64,000 bases of DNA, taken from the NCBI RefSeq assembly GCF_025532145.1, contig NZ_ARXS01000009.1:1-64000 (forward strand). Direction: 5' to 3'. Source of the stretch: Alloalcanivorax balearicus MACL04 (lineage in GTDB: Bacteria; Pseudomonadota; Gammaproteobacteria; Pseudomonadales; Alcanivoracaceae). Shown here piece by piece: positions 26,369 through 34,624 of this stretch. The notes under the pieces were generated by a model. That model was not told the DNA's origin. It did not search any database and saw only the letters and a program-made list of their open reading frames with translations. The position numbers and the translations under genes are program-made. Within the stretch, counting starts at the first letter, position 1; the number at the start of each line of letters is the position of its first letter.

Positions 26369-28840
26369 TTACGGGTTCAGTTCCGACCAACTGAAGCGGG
26401 TGACACGGTTGCTGATCAGTGAGAACACGAATACCGAGCCGTCACCCACGGCCACCTGTTCGGCGTCGAACAGGCCGCCGGGGCGGCTGCCCAGAGAGCG
26501 GTCCAGCCAATGGCCCAGATAGTTCGGGCGGATCACGCCGTTACCGTCCGGGGTGCTGTCGTCCGGGTTATCCCAGGCCCGCGCCACCATGTTGAAGCCA
26601 TCGGCCACCAGCAGGCTGTCCTGTTGCGCGTCGTAGGCCAGGCCGGCGGGGAGGAACAGCCGGTCCGCTTCCAGGTCTTCCGGGTGGTCATAGGTGCCGC
26701 CGCCGACGCCCACTTGCCCGAGCAGGCCGCCGTTGGCCGGGGACAGAGCCTGGATGCGCTGGTTGCGCCGGTCGGTGACGTAGATGCGGTCGGACAAGGC
26801 CAGCACGCCGCCGATCTGATCGAAGGTGCCGGGCGCGCCCTGGTCGAAAAACGCCGGGCCGAGACTCCAGTTGTCGCCCAGGTCACTGCCTTTGCTGCTG
26901 TCGACGCCGCCGGCGTACCAGATCCGGTTCAGCGTGCTGCTGCCGCTGTCGTAATCGAAACGCCAGGCGTAGTTGGCGAAGCTGGTGATATACAGTTCGT
27001 GCTGGTCGCCGCTGCCGCGTACCGAGATCGATACCGGATAATTGATGTTGCTGGAGGTCAGGGCGATGCGCGGCGCTGACAGGCCGCCGGTGCGGTAGCT
27101 CAGATTGAACAGCTCTTCCAGGTTGCCGTCGGCGTCGTAAATACGAACGCTGGCGTCACCGGTGTAGGGCCAGGGCAGGGTGGCGTCGGCGCCCACCAGA
27201 ACGGCCACCATTTCGCCGTGGTTGCTGTCGTTGAAGGTGGCGATGCCGGTGACCCCATAGCTGATGTTGGTACCGGGGAAACGGCCCAGGAAGTTGCCGC
27301 TGCCATCGTACATGTTGATGCGGGTGTTGGGCGTATCGCTCACCAGCAGGCGATTCTTGCTGCCGAGCCACGCCATGCCGCTGGCGGAGTGCAGTTGTCC
27401 GGCGAGTGTACGCGGGTGCCCCCAGAATTCGTGGGTGCTCTCACCGCCGACGCCAGCGGAAACGGAACAGCGCAGCAGGGTGGTGCCGGCGGAATTGGTC
27501 CAGCATTTCTTGATGCGGTTGTTGCCGCTGTCGCTGACCAGATGTACGCGGGCGTTACTGAAAAAGTAACCCCAGGACCAGATATCCTCGCGGTGGAAAT
27601 TGCCGTTGGCATCGATCACCGGCACCAGATCGTTGGGTAACTGGAAGGCGGCATCTTCATTGGCGGCGGTGGTGGGGGCGCGCATTTCCACCTGATGAAT
27701 GCCCAGATGGCCGTAGACCCAGGTGGCCTGAGCGTCGGCGCTGCCGCTACTGCGGTACTTCACCGGATTGGCATCGGTAGTGGCGGCCAGATTGGGGAAG
27801 CGCAGGATGCGGCCGTTGTAGGTGTCCGCCACATACAGGTTGCCCTGCAGGTCGGTGCGCACGCCACGGGGGCGTTTCAGGTGATCGGCGTTGCCGTCGT
27901 CATCGCGGATGCGCCCGAGCATGTCGTCCAGGGTTAATTGGCCGGTGGCGGTATTGACCCGGAAAATCTTGATGCGATTGTTGCCGTTGTCGGCCACGTA
28001 AAGATAGGTGGCGCCATTGTCCGGTGACTGGTAGTAGGTCATGCCCTGGGGAATGCGGAAGCCGTCGCGTTTTTCCGGTTCGCCGGCGTAGTCGTCGTAG
28101 TTGGTGGAATCGGTGCCGTAGTTTTTATCCACGCCGCGCAGGATCGGCCCGGCGCCGACGTACTGGCCGCTGCCGTCCTGCCAGCCGACGGTCTGGATCA
28201 GGTTGACCTGATAGTTGTTGTCCGGGTCGATGCTGAACGCCTTGATGCGATGGTTGAATTCATCGGAGATGTAGATGAACCCCTGCGGGGTGATCGTCAT
28301 GTTGCGCGGCAAATACAGATCGGCGCCGCCACCGTGACCGGGCTGGCCGATGGAGGTGACGTATTCAAAATTGTCGGCGTTGCCGGCAACGGTGCGGAAA
28401 AAATGCACCTGCTGACGGCCCACATCATTGACGTAAAGACCGGCCAGGCGATCGTCATCCGCTTCGCTTTTCGACAGAAAGGCGATGCCCAGCGGCGCGC
28501 GGATATCCGGAACGGCGCTGGCCGGGCTATCCGCCGCCAGGGTCTGGTCGGCGTCGTCCAGGGTACCGATGGAGGCGCCGTTGAGATTGAGCACGCGGAT
28601 CTTGTAGTCGCCCATGTCCGCCACGTAAACGCGGGTCTGGGCGGCGCCCAGGGCGACGGTGTCGCGGTCGTAAGTAACGGTGGTGGGGGTATTGAATTGA
28701 TAGCGTTGGTGCGCCGGCTCGCTGCTCAACTCCGCCGAACGATCTTCATCGGCGAAGGTCTGGAAGGCGCTGGCCGACAGGGGCAGGGCGCTGATCAGCG
28801 CGGCCTGGCCAAGCCGGTATAGCAGGGTGTTTATGGTCAT
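26369..28840 (-). CDS. Secreted NHL-repeat beta-propeller protein
   Basis: An 823-aa exported protein. A signal peptide (about residues 1-24, ending SASA) is followed by many NHL-type blades, seen in YVADMGDYKIRVLNL, IYISDEFNHRIKAFSI, YLYVADNGNNRIKIFRV, NLYVADTYNGRILRFPN, LVSDSGNNRIKKCW, LLVSDTPNTRINMY and IYVTDRRNQRIQALSP. At least eight blades suggest one large or two stacked propellers. There is no catalytic motif I recognise, so a ligand-binding or scaffolding role in the periplasm or outside the cell is likely. The ATG at 28838-28840 follows GGGAGA; longer reading to 29032 is rejected. It sits within the acyl-CoA gene run but with gaps of 75 and 110 nt, so it may have its own promoter. 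Confidence 0.82.
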   Translation of the reverse strand: MTINTLLYRLGQAALISALPLSASAFQTFADEDRSAELSSEPAHQRYQFNTPTTVTYDRDTVALGAAQTRVYVADMGDYKIRVLNLNGASIGTLDDADQTLAADSPASAVPDIRAPLGIAFLSKSEADDDRLAGLYVNDVGRQQVHFFRTVAGNADNFEYVTSIGQPGHGGGADLYLPRNMTITPQGFIYISDEFNHRIKAFSIDPDNNYQVNLIQTVGWQDGSGQYVGAGPILRGVDKNYGTDSTNYDDYAGEPEKRDGFRIPQGMTYYQSPDNGATYLYVADNGNNRIKIFRVNTATGQLTLDDMLGRIRDDDGNADHLKRPRGVRTDLQGNLYVADTYNGRILRFPNLAATTDANPVKYRSSGSADAQATWVYGHLGIHQVEMRAPTTAANEDAAFQLPNDLVPVIDANGNFHREDIWSWGYFFSNARVHLVSDSGNNRIKKCWTNSAGTTLLRCSVSAGVGGESTHEFWGHPRTLAGQLHSASGMAWLGSKNRLLVSDTPNTRINMYDGSGNFLGRFPGTNISYGVTGIATFNDSNHGEMVAVLVGADATLPWPYTGDASVRIYDADGNLEELFNLSYRTGGLSAPRIALTSSNINYPVSISVRGSGDQHELYITSFANYAWRFDYDSGSSTLNRIWYAGGVDSSKGSDLGDNWSLGPAFFDQGAPGTFDQIGGVLALSDRIYVTDRRNQRIQALSPANGGLLGQVGVGGGTYDHPEDLEADRLFLPAGLAYDAQQDSLLVADGFNMVARAWDNPDDSTPDGNGVIRPNYLGHWLDRSLGSRPGGLFDAEQVAVGDGSVFVFSLISNRVTRFSWSELNP

Positions 28841-28890
28841 TTGGGTTCTCCCGATTGTTGTTGTTATGCCCTGATAGAGACCGTGAACAG

Positions 28891-28914
28891 GCTCGCTCAC
28901 TCGCTCGCTCGCTC
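28891..28914. repeat. Short tandem tetranucleotide repeat
   Basis: Six tandem GCTC units, the third being ACTC, lie in the 112-bp gap between the enoyl-CoA hydratase 3' end and the NHL gene start, about 50 nt upstream of the NHL start codon. Confidence 0.7.
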
Positions 28915-28952
28915 TTACTGCTAGGGCGGTTCTGCTTTTTGCGGTTTCTGTA

Positions 28953-29711
28953 TCAGCGGGCGAGGAAGGCGGCCATACCGCTGTCCGCTTCGTCGCTGTC
29001 GATCTGTTCCAGAAAATGCTGGCGCTCGTCATCCAGGGCGGCGCGCACCCGGTGTGGATCTGGCCGCGTCAGTGCCAGGGTGTGACGGACGCTGGACGGC
29101 TGCGCCCGGCACAACTGCCGTGCCAGCGCGAGCGCCTGATCCAGCTCCTCGCCCTCGTTCACCAAGTGCTGTACCAGACCGATGCGGTGCGCTTCCTCGG
29201 CGCTCACTCGCCGGTTGAGCAACTGGATGTCGAGGGCGCGGGCGCGGCCGATACGCTCCGGCATCAGCGCGGTCCAGCCGCCGTCCGGGCTGTAGCCCAC
29301 CACGGTGTACCAGGGCGCGAAGTTGGCGCGCGGTCCGGCCACGGCGATGTCGCAGCCCAGTACCAGACCGAGGGAACCACCGGTCACGGTGCCGTGCACC
29401 GCCACCACGGTGGGGCAGGGCAGCGTCAGCAGAGCCAGGATGACGTCGTTGAGGCGTCCCACCACGTGGTGGGCGTAATCGCGGCGCTGTTCTCGCGGCG
29501 TGTGATAGAAGCCGGCCACGTCACCGCCGGTGGAAAAGGAACGGCCGTTGGCGTCCAGCAGCAATGCCCTGGGGGCTTCGCCATGGGCACGGGCCAGGGC
29601 ATCGGCGAGGGCATCCAGCAATTCCGGCACCAGGGCGTTATGCCGCTCCGGGCGGTTGAGGGTGAGCCGCACCAGGCCGTCCTGGTTCTGATAAAGCACC
29701 AACTCGCTCAT
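28953..29711 (-). CDS. Enoyl-CoA hydratase/isomerase family protein
   Basis: A 252-aa crotonase-fold enzyme. The oxyanion-hole segments SFSTGGDVAGFY (about residues 58-69) and VHGTVTGGSLGLVLGCDIAV (about 103-122) are clear. The usual catalytic Glu positions are not both obvious (YTVVGYSPDGGWTALMPERIG around residue 140), so isomerase or another crotonase activity is possible. It starts at the ATG (29709-29711) that overlaps the tetR stop by 4 nt; the reading that extends to 29801 is rejected. It is the first enzyme gene of the TetR-led operon. Confidence 0.88.
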   Translation of the reverse strand: MSELVLYQNQDGLVRLTLNRPERHNALVPELLDALADALARAHGEAPRALLLDANGRSFSTGGDVAGFYHTPREQRRDYAHHVVGRLNDVILALLTLPCPTVVAVHGTVTGGSLGLVLGCDIAVAGPRANFAPWYTVVGYSPDGGWTALMPERIGRARALDIQLLNRRVSAEEAHRIGLVQHLVNEGEELDQALALARQLCRAQPSSVRHTLALTRPDPHRVRAALDDERQHFLEQIDSDEADSGMAAFLAR

Positions 29712-30334
29712 GCTTTCTCCTTGCCGTCCAGGGCCAGCCCGTTGCGGAACAGATCGGATATGGTGGTGACGACCTCGTCGAAGGAGTGGTCCTGGTCCCA
29801 CAGGGCGAAGCGCAGGCCGAGAAAGTTGGACAGGCCCATCAAGGCCCAGACCCGGATCTCATCATTGCCGGGCCGCACTTCACCCTTGCGGGTGGCGTCG
29901 GCCAGCATGCGCATGTAGCCCCGGCCGAACGCCTCGTAATATTCGCGGAAGATCGCTTCATCGACGAATTGCGCTTCCTGCAGGACCCGATACAGCGAAG
30001 GGTTGGCGCTGACGTATTCGAGGAAGGCGCGCAGACCCAGCTCCTCCGCCTGCAGCCGGTCGCGGGCGCCGATCACACTGGCGGCCAGGTGGGCCCGCAC
30101 TTTATGTCCCATGTCGCGTACCAGTTCACGCAGGATTTCCTCCTTGCCGGAGAAATAGCAATACAGCGTGCCCTGGGCGACGCCGGCGGCGCGGGTGATG
30201 TCACTGATGCCGGCGCGGTGATAGCCAAGAGTGCCAAAGGTGTCCTCGGCGGCTTTCAGAATCCGGGCACGGGTGCGGGCACCACGGGCGGTTTTCGGGG
30301 CGCTGGGAGAGATGTCCTTGGCGGCGGAACTCAT
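29708..30334 (-). CDS. TetR family transcriptional regulator
   Basis: A 208-aa TetR repressor. The N-terminal helix-turn-helix is at about residues 35-62 (ISDITRAAGVAQGTLYCYFS) after RTRARILKAAEDTF, and the C-terminal ligand domain (about 75-200) is typical of regulators that bind acyl-CoA-like ligands. The ATG at 30332-30334 has AGGA 7 nt upstream and is preferred to a TTG at 30340. It is co-transcribed with the enoyl-CoA hydratase and faces the ABC transporter genes. It probably represses both directions through the intergenic ACTGAATCAG sites until an acyl-CoA derived from the substrate binds. That last point is inference. Confidence 0.9.
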   Translation of the reverse strand: MSSAAKDISPSAPKTARGARTRARILKAAEDTFGTLGYHRAGISDITRAAGVAQGTLYCYFSGKEEILRELVRDMGHKVRAHLAASVIGARDRLQAEELGLRAFLEYVSANPSLYRVLQEAQFVDEAIFREYYEAFGRGYMRMLADATRKGEVRPGNDEIRVWALMGLSNFLGLRFALWDQDHSFDEVVTTISDLFRNGLALDGKEKA

Positions 30335-30360
30335 GGGCAAATCCTGTTTTGTTATTTGAA

Positions 30361-30372
30361 AACTGAATCAGT
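30361..30372. promoter_or_regulatory. Candidate TetR operator, site 1
   Basis: AACTGAATCAGT includes the near-perfect dyad ACTGA-A-TCAGT (30362-30372). It lies 27 nt upstream of the tetR start codon. The same 11-nt AACTGAATCAG occurs inverted at site 2, near the transporter genes. Confidence 0.45.
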
Positions 30373-30550
30373 AGTCAGAAAAATTACGACCGAAGCAATG
30401 CAGTGTCAAGTTGAACCGTGCTTGGAAGGATTTCTTGATGATCGCTTTTGATGGCTGTTTTATAGGGTTTTATTGGTTATCTGAGAGGGCTGGGAGTCGC
30501 TTGGTAGACGAAATAATGAAATTTGTCTCCATTTCGATGCTTGAAGAAAC

Positions 30551-30561
30551 CTGATTCAGTT
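30551..30561. promoter_or_regulatory. Candidate TetR operator, site 2 (inverted copy)
   Basis: CTGATTCAGTT is the reverse complement of AACTGAATCAG at site 1, 180 bp away in the same divergent gap. It lies 160 nt upstream of the substrate-binding protein start. The remaining gap (30373-30721) shows no gene and is AT-richer than its surroundings. Confidence 0.4.
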
Positions 30562-30721
30562 GTCATATTGTGACCAATGCAGTTCGCTCTGTTTTGACCA
30601 GGCGAGGTGCCACGCCGTCCGGCCGTGCCGGGACGGTTCTCGACCCAATGACAACAACCGAACAACAAGCCCACTCATCGCGCTGCCGAGCAGACGATGA
30701 AGATAGAAAGGGAGAGGTAAC

Positions 30722-31948
30722 ATGAAGCAGCGTCTGCTCGCCGTATCGGCGTTCACCCTGGGTACCCTGTCGTTTTCCGCTGTCGCGCAAGCCGATGACA
30801 GTGTCCGCATCGCCCACGTCACCGGATTCTCCGGGCCGCTTTCCGCCTACGCCAAGCAATTGGGTGACGGCATGCGCATGGGCTTTGAATACGCCACCGA
30901 CGGCACCATGGAAGTGGCCGGCCGCAAGATCGAGATCATCGATAAAGACACCCAGAACGACCCCGCCCGGGCCCGCTCCCTGGTGGAGGAAGCCTATGCC
31001 GAGGATGATGTCAGCATCGTGGTGGGGCCGGTGGCCTCCGGCGTGGCTCTGGCCACCTTGCCGATCGCCGAGGAATACGAGCGCATCATCATGCCGGAAG
31101 GGGTCGCCGACGCCATCACCGGTGAAGACTGGAACCGCTATGTGTTCCGGGTGGGGCGCAATTCCTCACAGGATGCGGTCTCCAACGCGGTGGCGCTGGG
31201 GCAACCCGGTGTCTGCGTGGCCACCATCGCCCAGGATTACGCCTTTGGCCGCGATGGCGTCGCCGCCTACAAGGAAGCGATGACCTCCGCCGGCGGCAAA
31301 GTGGTGCATGAGGAATACCTGCCCCTGGACACCACCGATTTCACCGCCGCCGCTCAGCGTTTGTTCACCGCGTTGAAGGATCCTGATGGTTGCGACAAAG
31401 GCAAGTACATCTTCGCCATCTGGGCGGGCAGTGCCAATCCGCTCGGCCGTATTCAGGATCTGCATCCGGAACGTTACGACATCAAGCTGGCCACCGGCGG
31501 TAACATTCTGGCCGCTCTGGCAGGCTATTCCGCCTTTCCCGGCATGGAAGGCGCCGGCTTCTATTACTTCGAGTCCCCGAAAAACGAGATCAACGACTGG
31601 TTCGTGAAGGAACACTTCAAGCGTTTCAACGCGGCACCGGATTTCTTCACCGCCCAGGGCTTCGCCCAGGCCATGGCGATCACCGCCGCGCTGCGCAAGA
31701 CCGAAGGGTCCACCGACAGCGAGGACCTGATCGAGGCCATGGAAGGACTCAGCTTCGACACGCCCAAGGGCAAGATGACCTTCCGCCCGGAAGATCATCA
31801 GGCGATGCAGGCCATGTACCACTTCCGTATCGAATCGCAAGAGCGTGACGACTGGTTCGCGGATCGTACCGTCACCGCCGGCGTGCCGGTGCTGGTACGG
31901 GTAATCTCCATGGACGAAATGAAGATTCCGCTGCGCAATCAGCGCTGA
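30722..31948 (+). CDS. Branched-chain amino acid-type ABC transporter substrate-binding protein
   Basis: A 408-aa periplasmic binding protein of the Leu/Ile/Val (type I, LivJ-like) family. It has a signal peptide (residues 1-25, ending AVAQADD) and the family landmarks VTGFSGPLSAYAKQLGDGMRMG, IIDKDTQNDPARARSLVEE, VGPVASGVALATLPIAEEY and YAFGRDGVAAYKEA. Proteins of this type in hydrocarbon and aromatic degraders bind many carboxylates, so the name does not fix the ligand. GGGAGAGG 4 nt before the ATG is a strong ribosome site. It begins the transporter operon and is divergent from tetR. Confidence 0.92.
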   Translation: MKQRLLAVSAFTLGTLSFSAVAQADDSVRIAHVTGFSGPLSAYAKQLGDGMRMGFEYATDGTMEVAGRKIEIIDKDTQNDPARARSLVEEAYAEDDVSIVVGPVASGVALATLPIAEEYERIIMPEGVADAITGEDWNRYVFRVGRNSSQDAVSNAVALGQPGVCVATIAQDYAFGRDGVAAYKEAMTSAGGKVVHEEYLPLDTTDFTAAAQRLFTALKDPDGCDKGKYIFAIWAGSANPLGRIQDLHPERYDIKLATGGNILAALAGYSAFPGMEGAGFYYFESPKNEINDWFVKEHFKRFNAAPDFFTAQGFAQAMAITAALRKTEGSTDSEDLIEAMEGLSFDTPKGKMTFRPEDHQAMQAMYHFRIESQERDDWFADRTVTAGVPVLVRVISMDEMKIPLRNQR

Positions 31949-32038
31949 TCAGCTGCGGGCGGCGTGTTCCGGCACGCCGTCCGCGGAGCTCGCGGAGCCT
32001 CGTCTCCACGGTTTGAGTTTGCCTACGGGGAAGTTGTC

Positions 32039-32818
32039 ATGGCGTCACCAACCGCCGTTCTCGAAACCCGCGACCTGACCATCCAGTTTGGTGGTCACGT
32101 GGCGGTGAATCGGGTGTCCTGCGCCTTCCAGGCGGGCACCCTGACCGCCATCGTCGGTCCCAACGGGGCGGGTAAAACCACCTGGTTCAATCTGATTTCA
32201 GGGCAACTGCGGGCCAGCGCCGGCAGTGTCCATTTGTTTGGCGAAGACATCACCGATCTGGGCGTGGCCGCCCGGGCGGACAAAGGGTTGGGGCGCGCGT
32301 TTCAGCTCACCAATCTGTTTCCCGATCTCAGCGCTCTGGAAAACGTGCGCCTGGCGGTGGCGTCGCGTCACCGTATCGGTCATGTATTCTGGCAGATGGC
32401 GTCGAAGCGCCGTGATATCTCCGACCGCGCCGCCGAGTATCTGCGCCAGGTCAACATGCTGCACCGCGCCGATGACGCGGTGGCCAATTTATCCCACGGC
32501 GACCAGCGCAAGCTGGAAGTGGCTCTGATGCTGGCGTTGGAGCCCACCGTGTTCATGTTCGATGAGCCCACCGCCGGCATGAGTGTGGACGAAGTGCCGG
32601 TGATCCTGGATCTGATCGCCCAGATCAAACAGCGTGAAGATAAAGTAGTGCTGCTGGTGGAACACAAGATGGATGTGGTGCGCTCCCTGGCGGATCGCAT
32701 CGTGGTGTTGCACAACGGTGAGTTGGTGGCGGATGGCGAGCCCACCGAGGTGATCGCCTCGCCGATCGTGCAGGAAGCCTATCTGGGTGTGGCGGCGGAA
32801 GCGGAGGAGAGCGCATGA
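32039..32818 (+). CDS. livG: Branched-chain amino acid-type ABC transporter ATPase (LivG-like)
   Basis: A 259-aa ATPase of the LivG family. Walker A is GPNGAGKTT, the Q-loop region FQLTNLFPDLSALENVRLA, signature LSHGDQRKLEVALML and Walker B VFMFDEPTAGMS, with the catalytic H in VLLVEHKMDVV. I start at the ATG at 32039, with GGGGAAG upstream; a longer reading from 31964 is rejected. It energises uptake with the LivF-like partner, whose ATG overlaps its stop codon by 4 nt. In this operon the ATPase genes come before the permease genes, the reverse of the classical livKHMGF order. Confidence 0.93.
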   Translation: MASPTAVLETRDLTIQFGGHVAVNRVSCAFQAGTLTAIVGPNGAGKTTWFNLISGQLRASAGSVHLFGEDITDLGVAARADKGLGRAFQLTNLFPDLSALENVRLAVASRHRIGHVFWQMASKRRDISDRAAEYLRQVNMLHRADDAVANLSHGDQRKLEVALMLALEPTVFMFDEPTAGMSVDEVPVILDLIAQIKQREDKVVLLVEHKMDVVRSLADRIVVLHNGELVADGEPTEVIASPIVQEAYLGVAAEAEESA

Positions 32819-33540
32819 GCGAGCCGATTCTGTCTCTGCGGGATGTCTACGCGGACATCGACCAATATCACATTCTGCATGGTGTCGATCTGGATGTGCC
32901 GGCGGGGGAGCTGACCGTACTGCTGGGACGTAACGGTGCCGGTAAAAGCACCACGCTGCGCACCATCATGGGCCTGACCACCCTGACCAAAGGGCAGGTG
33001 CGTTTTCAGGGACGTGACATTGGCGGCACGGCAACGCCGGCCATCGCCCGTGGCGGCATTGCTTTCGTACCGGAAAACATGGGCATCTTTGGTCAGCTCA
33101 CGGTGCGGGAAAACATGGTCCTGGCGGCGGTCAGTGGTGCCATGGACGAGCAGCGCCTGGACTGGATTTTTGAAGTGTTTCCACCGTTGAAAAAATTCTG
33201 GAATCGCGCCGCCGGTAATCTTTCCGGTGGGCAGAAACAAATGCTGGCGATCGCCCGGGCAGTGATCGAACCGCGTGATTTGTTGCTGGTGGACGAACCC
33301 ACCAAAGGGCTGGCACCAGCCATTATCAACGATCTGGCCGATGCTTTCGAACAACTCAAACAGCAGCAAGTATCGATCCTGCTGGTGGAACAGAACTTCA
33401 ATTTTTCCCGGCGCCTTGGCCAGTCCGTGGCGGTGATGAGTGACGGACATATCGTGCACCGGGGCACCATGGCGGAACTCGCCGGGGACGAGGACCTGCA
33501 GCATGAACTGCTGGGCCTCGGCCTGGGCGCGCACCAATAA
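32815..33540 (+). CDS. livF: Branched-chain amino acid-type ABC transporter ATPase (LivF-like)
   Basis: A 241-aa ATPase of the LivF family. Walker A is GRNGAGKST, signature LSGGQKQMLAIARAVI, Walker B LLLVDEPTKGLAP, and the switch His is replaced by Gln-bearing LLVEQNFNFSRRLG, as usual in LivF. GIAFVPENMGIFGQLTVREN is the family-specific segment. It pairs with LivG in the same membrane complex. It overlaps livG by 4 nt and is followed 12 nt later by the LivH-like permease. Confidence 0.94.
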   Translation: MSEPILSLRDVYADIDQYHILHGVDLDVPAGELTVLLGRNGAGKSTTLRTIMGLTTLTKGQVRFQGRDIGGTATPAIARGGIAFVPENMGIFGQLTVRENMVLAAVSGAMDEQRLDWIFEVFPPLKKFWNRAAGNLSGGQKQMLAIARAVIEPRDLLLVDEPTKGLAPAIINDLADAFEQLKQQQVSILLVEQNFNFSRRLGQSVAVMSDGHIVHRGTMAELAGDEDLQHELLGLGLGAHQ

Positions 33541-33552
33541 GGAGAACAGAGC

Positions 33553-34614
33553 ATGTCCGCTCCTCAAGATATTTTTGATGCCGACACCGGCAACAGGTCG
33601 TGGTGGGAGAGGCTGCGCGCCTTCCGGCAGGACAAACCGCACCTGTTCCTGTTGCTGATCATGGTGGTGATCCCGCTGTTTCTGATGCCTTCCTCCACCT
33701 GGGCGGTGCTCACCTTGAGCGGCCTGGCCATGGGCGCCATGCTGTTTCTGATGGCTTCCGGCATGACCCTGACCTTCGGCTTGATGAACGTATTGAATCT
33801 GGCCCACGGTTCCTTTATTTCCCTCGGCGCCTTCGCCGGCGCCACCGTGCTCACCATGTGGCTGAACGACTACACCAGTGGCTCGCTGTGGGTCAATCTG
33901 CTGGCGGTGATTCCGGCGCTGCTGTTCGCGCTGGTGGTGGCGGGGCTGCTCGGCGTGTTGTTCGAGCGGCTGGTGATCCGTCCGGTTTATGGCGATCACC
34001 TCAAGCAGATCCTGGTGACCGTGGGGGGCTCCATCATCGTCATGGAGCTGCTGCAGGTGATCTGGGGCTCCAATGAGATCCCGGTGCCGCGGCCGGAAGC
34101 GCTGCGCGGCGCGCTGTTGATCAGCGATGCCATTCCCATTATTGGCGGCATCGCCCTGGAAAAATATCGCCTGCTGGCGGTGATCCTGGGGCTGGGGGTG
34201 TACGCGCTGATGTTGTGGGTAATCGACCGTACCCGCCTGGGCATTCTGATCCGTGCCGGAGTGGAAAACCGGGAGATGGTGGAAGTGCACGGCTACCGTA
34301 TCCGTCTGCTGTTCCTGGCGGTGTTCGTGGCGGGTTCCGCCCTGGCTGGCATCGGTGGTGCCATGTGGGCCATGTACCGGGAAATCATCACCGCGCACAT
34401 GGGTGAGGAACTGATGATCTCGGTGATCGTGGTGATCATTCTCGGTGGTCTGGGTTCGGTGCGTGGCTGTTTTTACGGCGCCGTGCTGGTGGGCCTGATC
34501 AATCTCTATGTCGGTTATCTGGAGCCACGGCTGGCGGCGGTGGCCACCGTCGGTCTGATGGTGGCGGTGCTGATGTGGCGGCCCCAGGGCCTGATTCCGG
34601 TCATCAAGGTGTGA
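33553..34614 (+). CDS. livH: Branched-chain amino acid-type ABC transporter permease (LivH-like)
   Basis: A 353-aa permease of the LivH family with about eight membrane segments. The family landmarks are FGLMNVLNLAHGSFISLGAF (about residues 74-95), a conserved Gly/Glu-rich GAMWAMYREIITAHMGEELM and FVVIILGGLGSVRGCFYGAVLVG-like stretch near the C-terminus. The N-terminal 30 residues are unusually long and polar (DADTGNRSWWERLRAFRQDK). AAGGAG lies 6 nt before the ATG. It forms the membrane channel with LivM, encoded next. Confidence 0.92.
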   Translation: MSAPQDIFDADTGNRSWWERLRAFRQDKPHLFLLLIMVVIPLFLMPSSTWAVLTLSGLAMGAMLFLMASGMTLTFGLMNVLNLAHGSFISLGAFAGATVLTMWLNDYTSGSLWVNLLAVIPALLFALVVAGLLGVLFERLVIRPVYGDHLKQILVTVGGSIIVMELLQVIWGSNEIPVPRPEALRGALLISDAIPIIGGIALEKYRLLAVILGLGVYALMLWVIDRTRLGILIRAGVENREMVEVHGYRIRLLFLAVFVAGSALAGIGGAMWAMYREIITAHMGEELMISVIVVIILGGLGSVRGCFYGAVLVGLINLYVGYLEPRLAAVATVGLMVAVLMWRPQGLIPVIKV

Positions 34615-34624
34615 GGAGAGAGAC

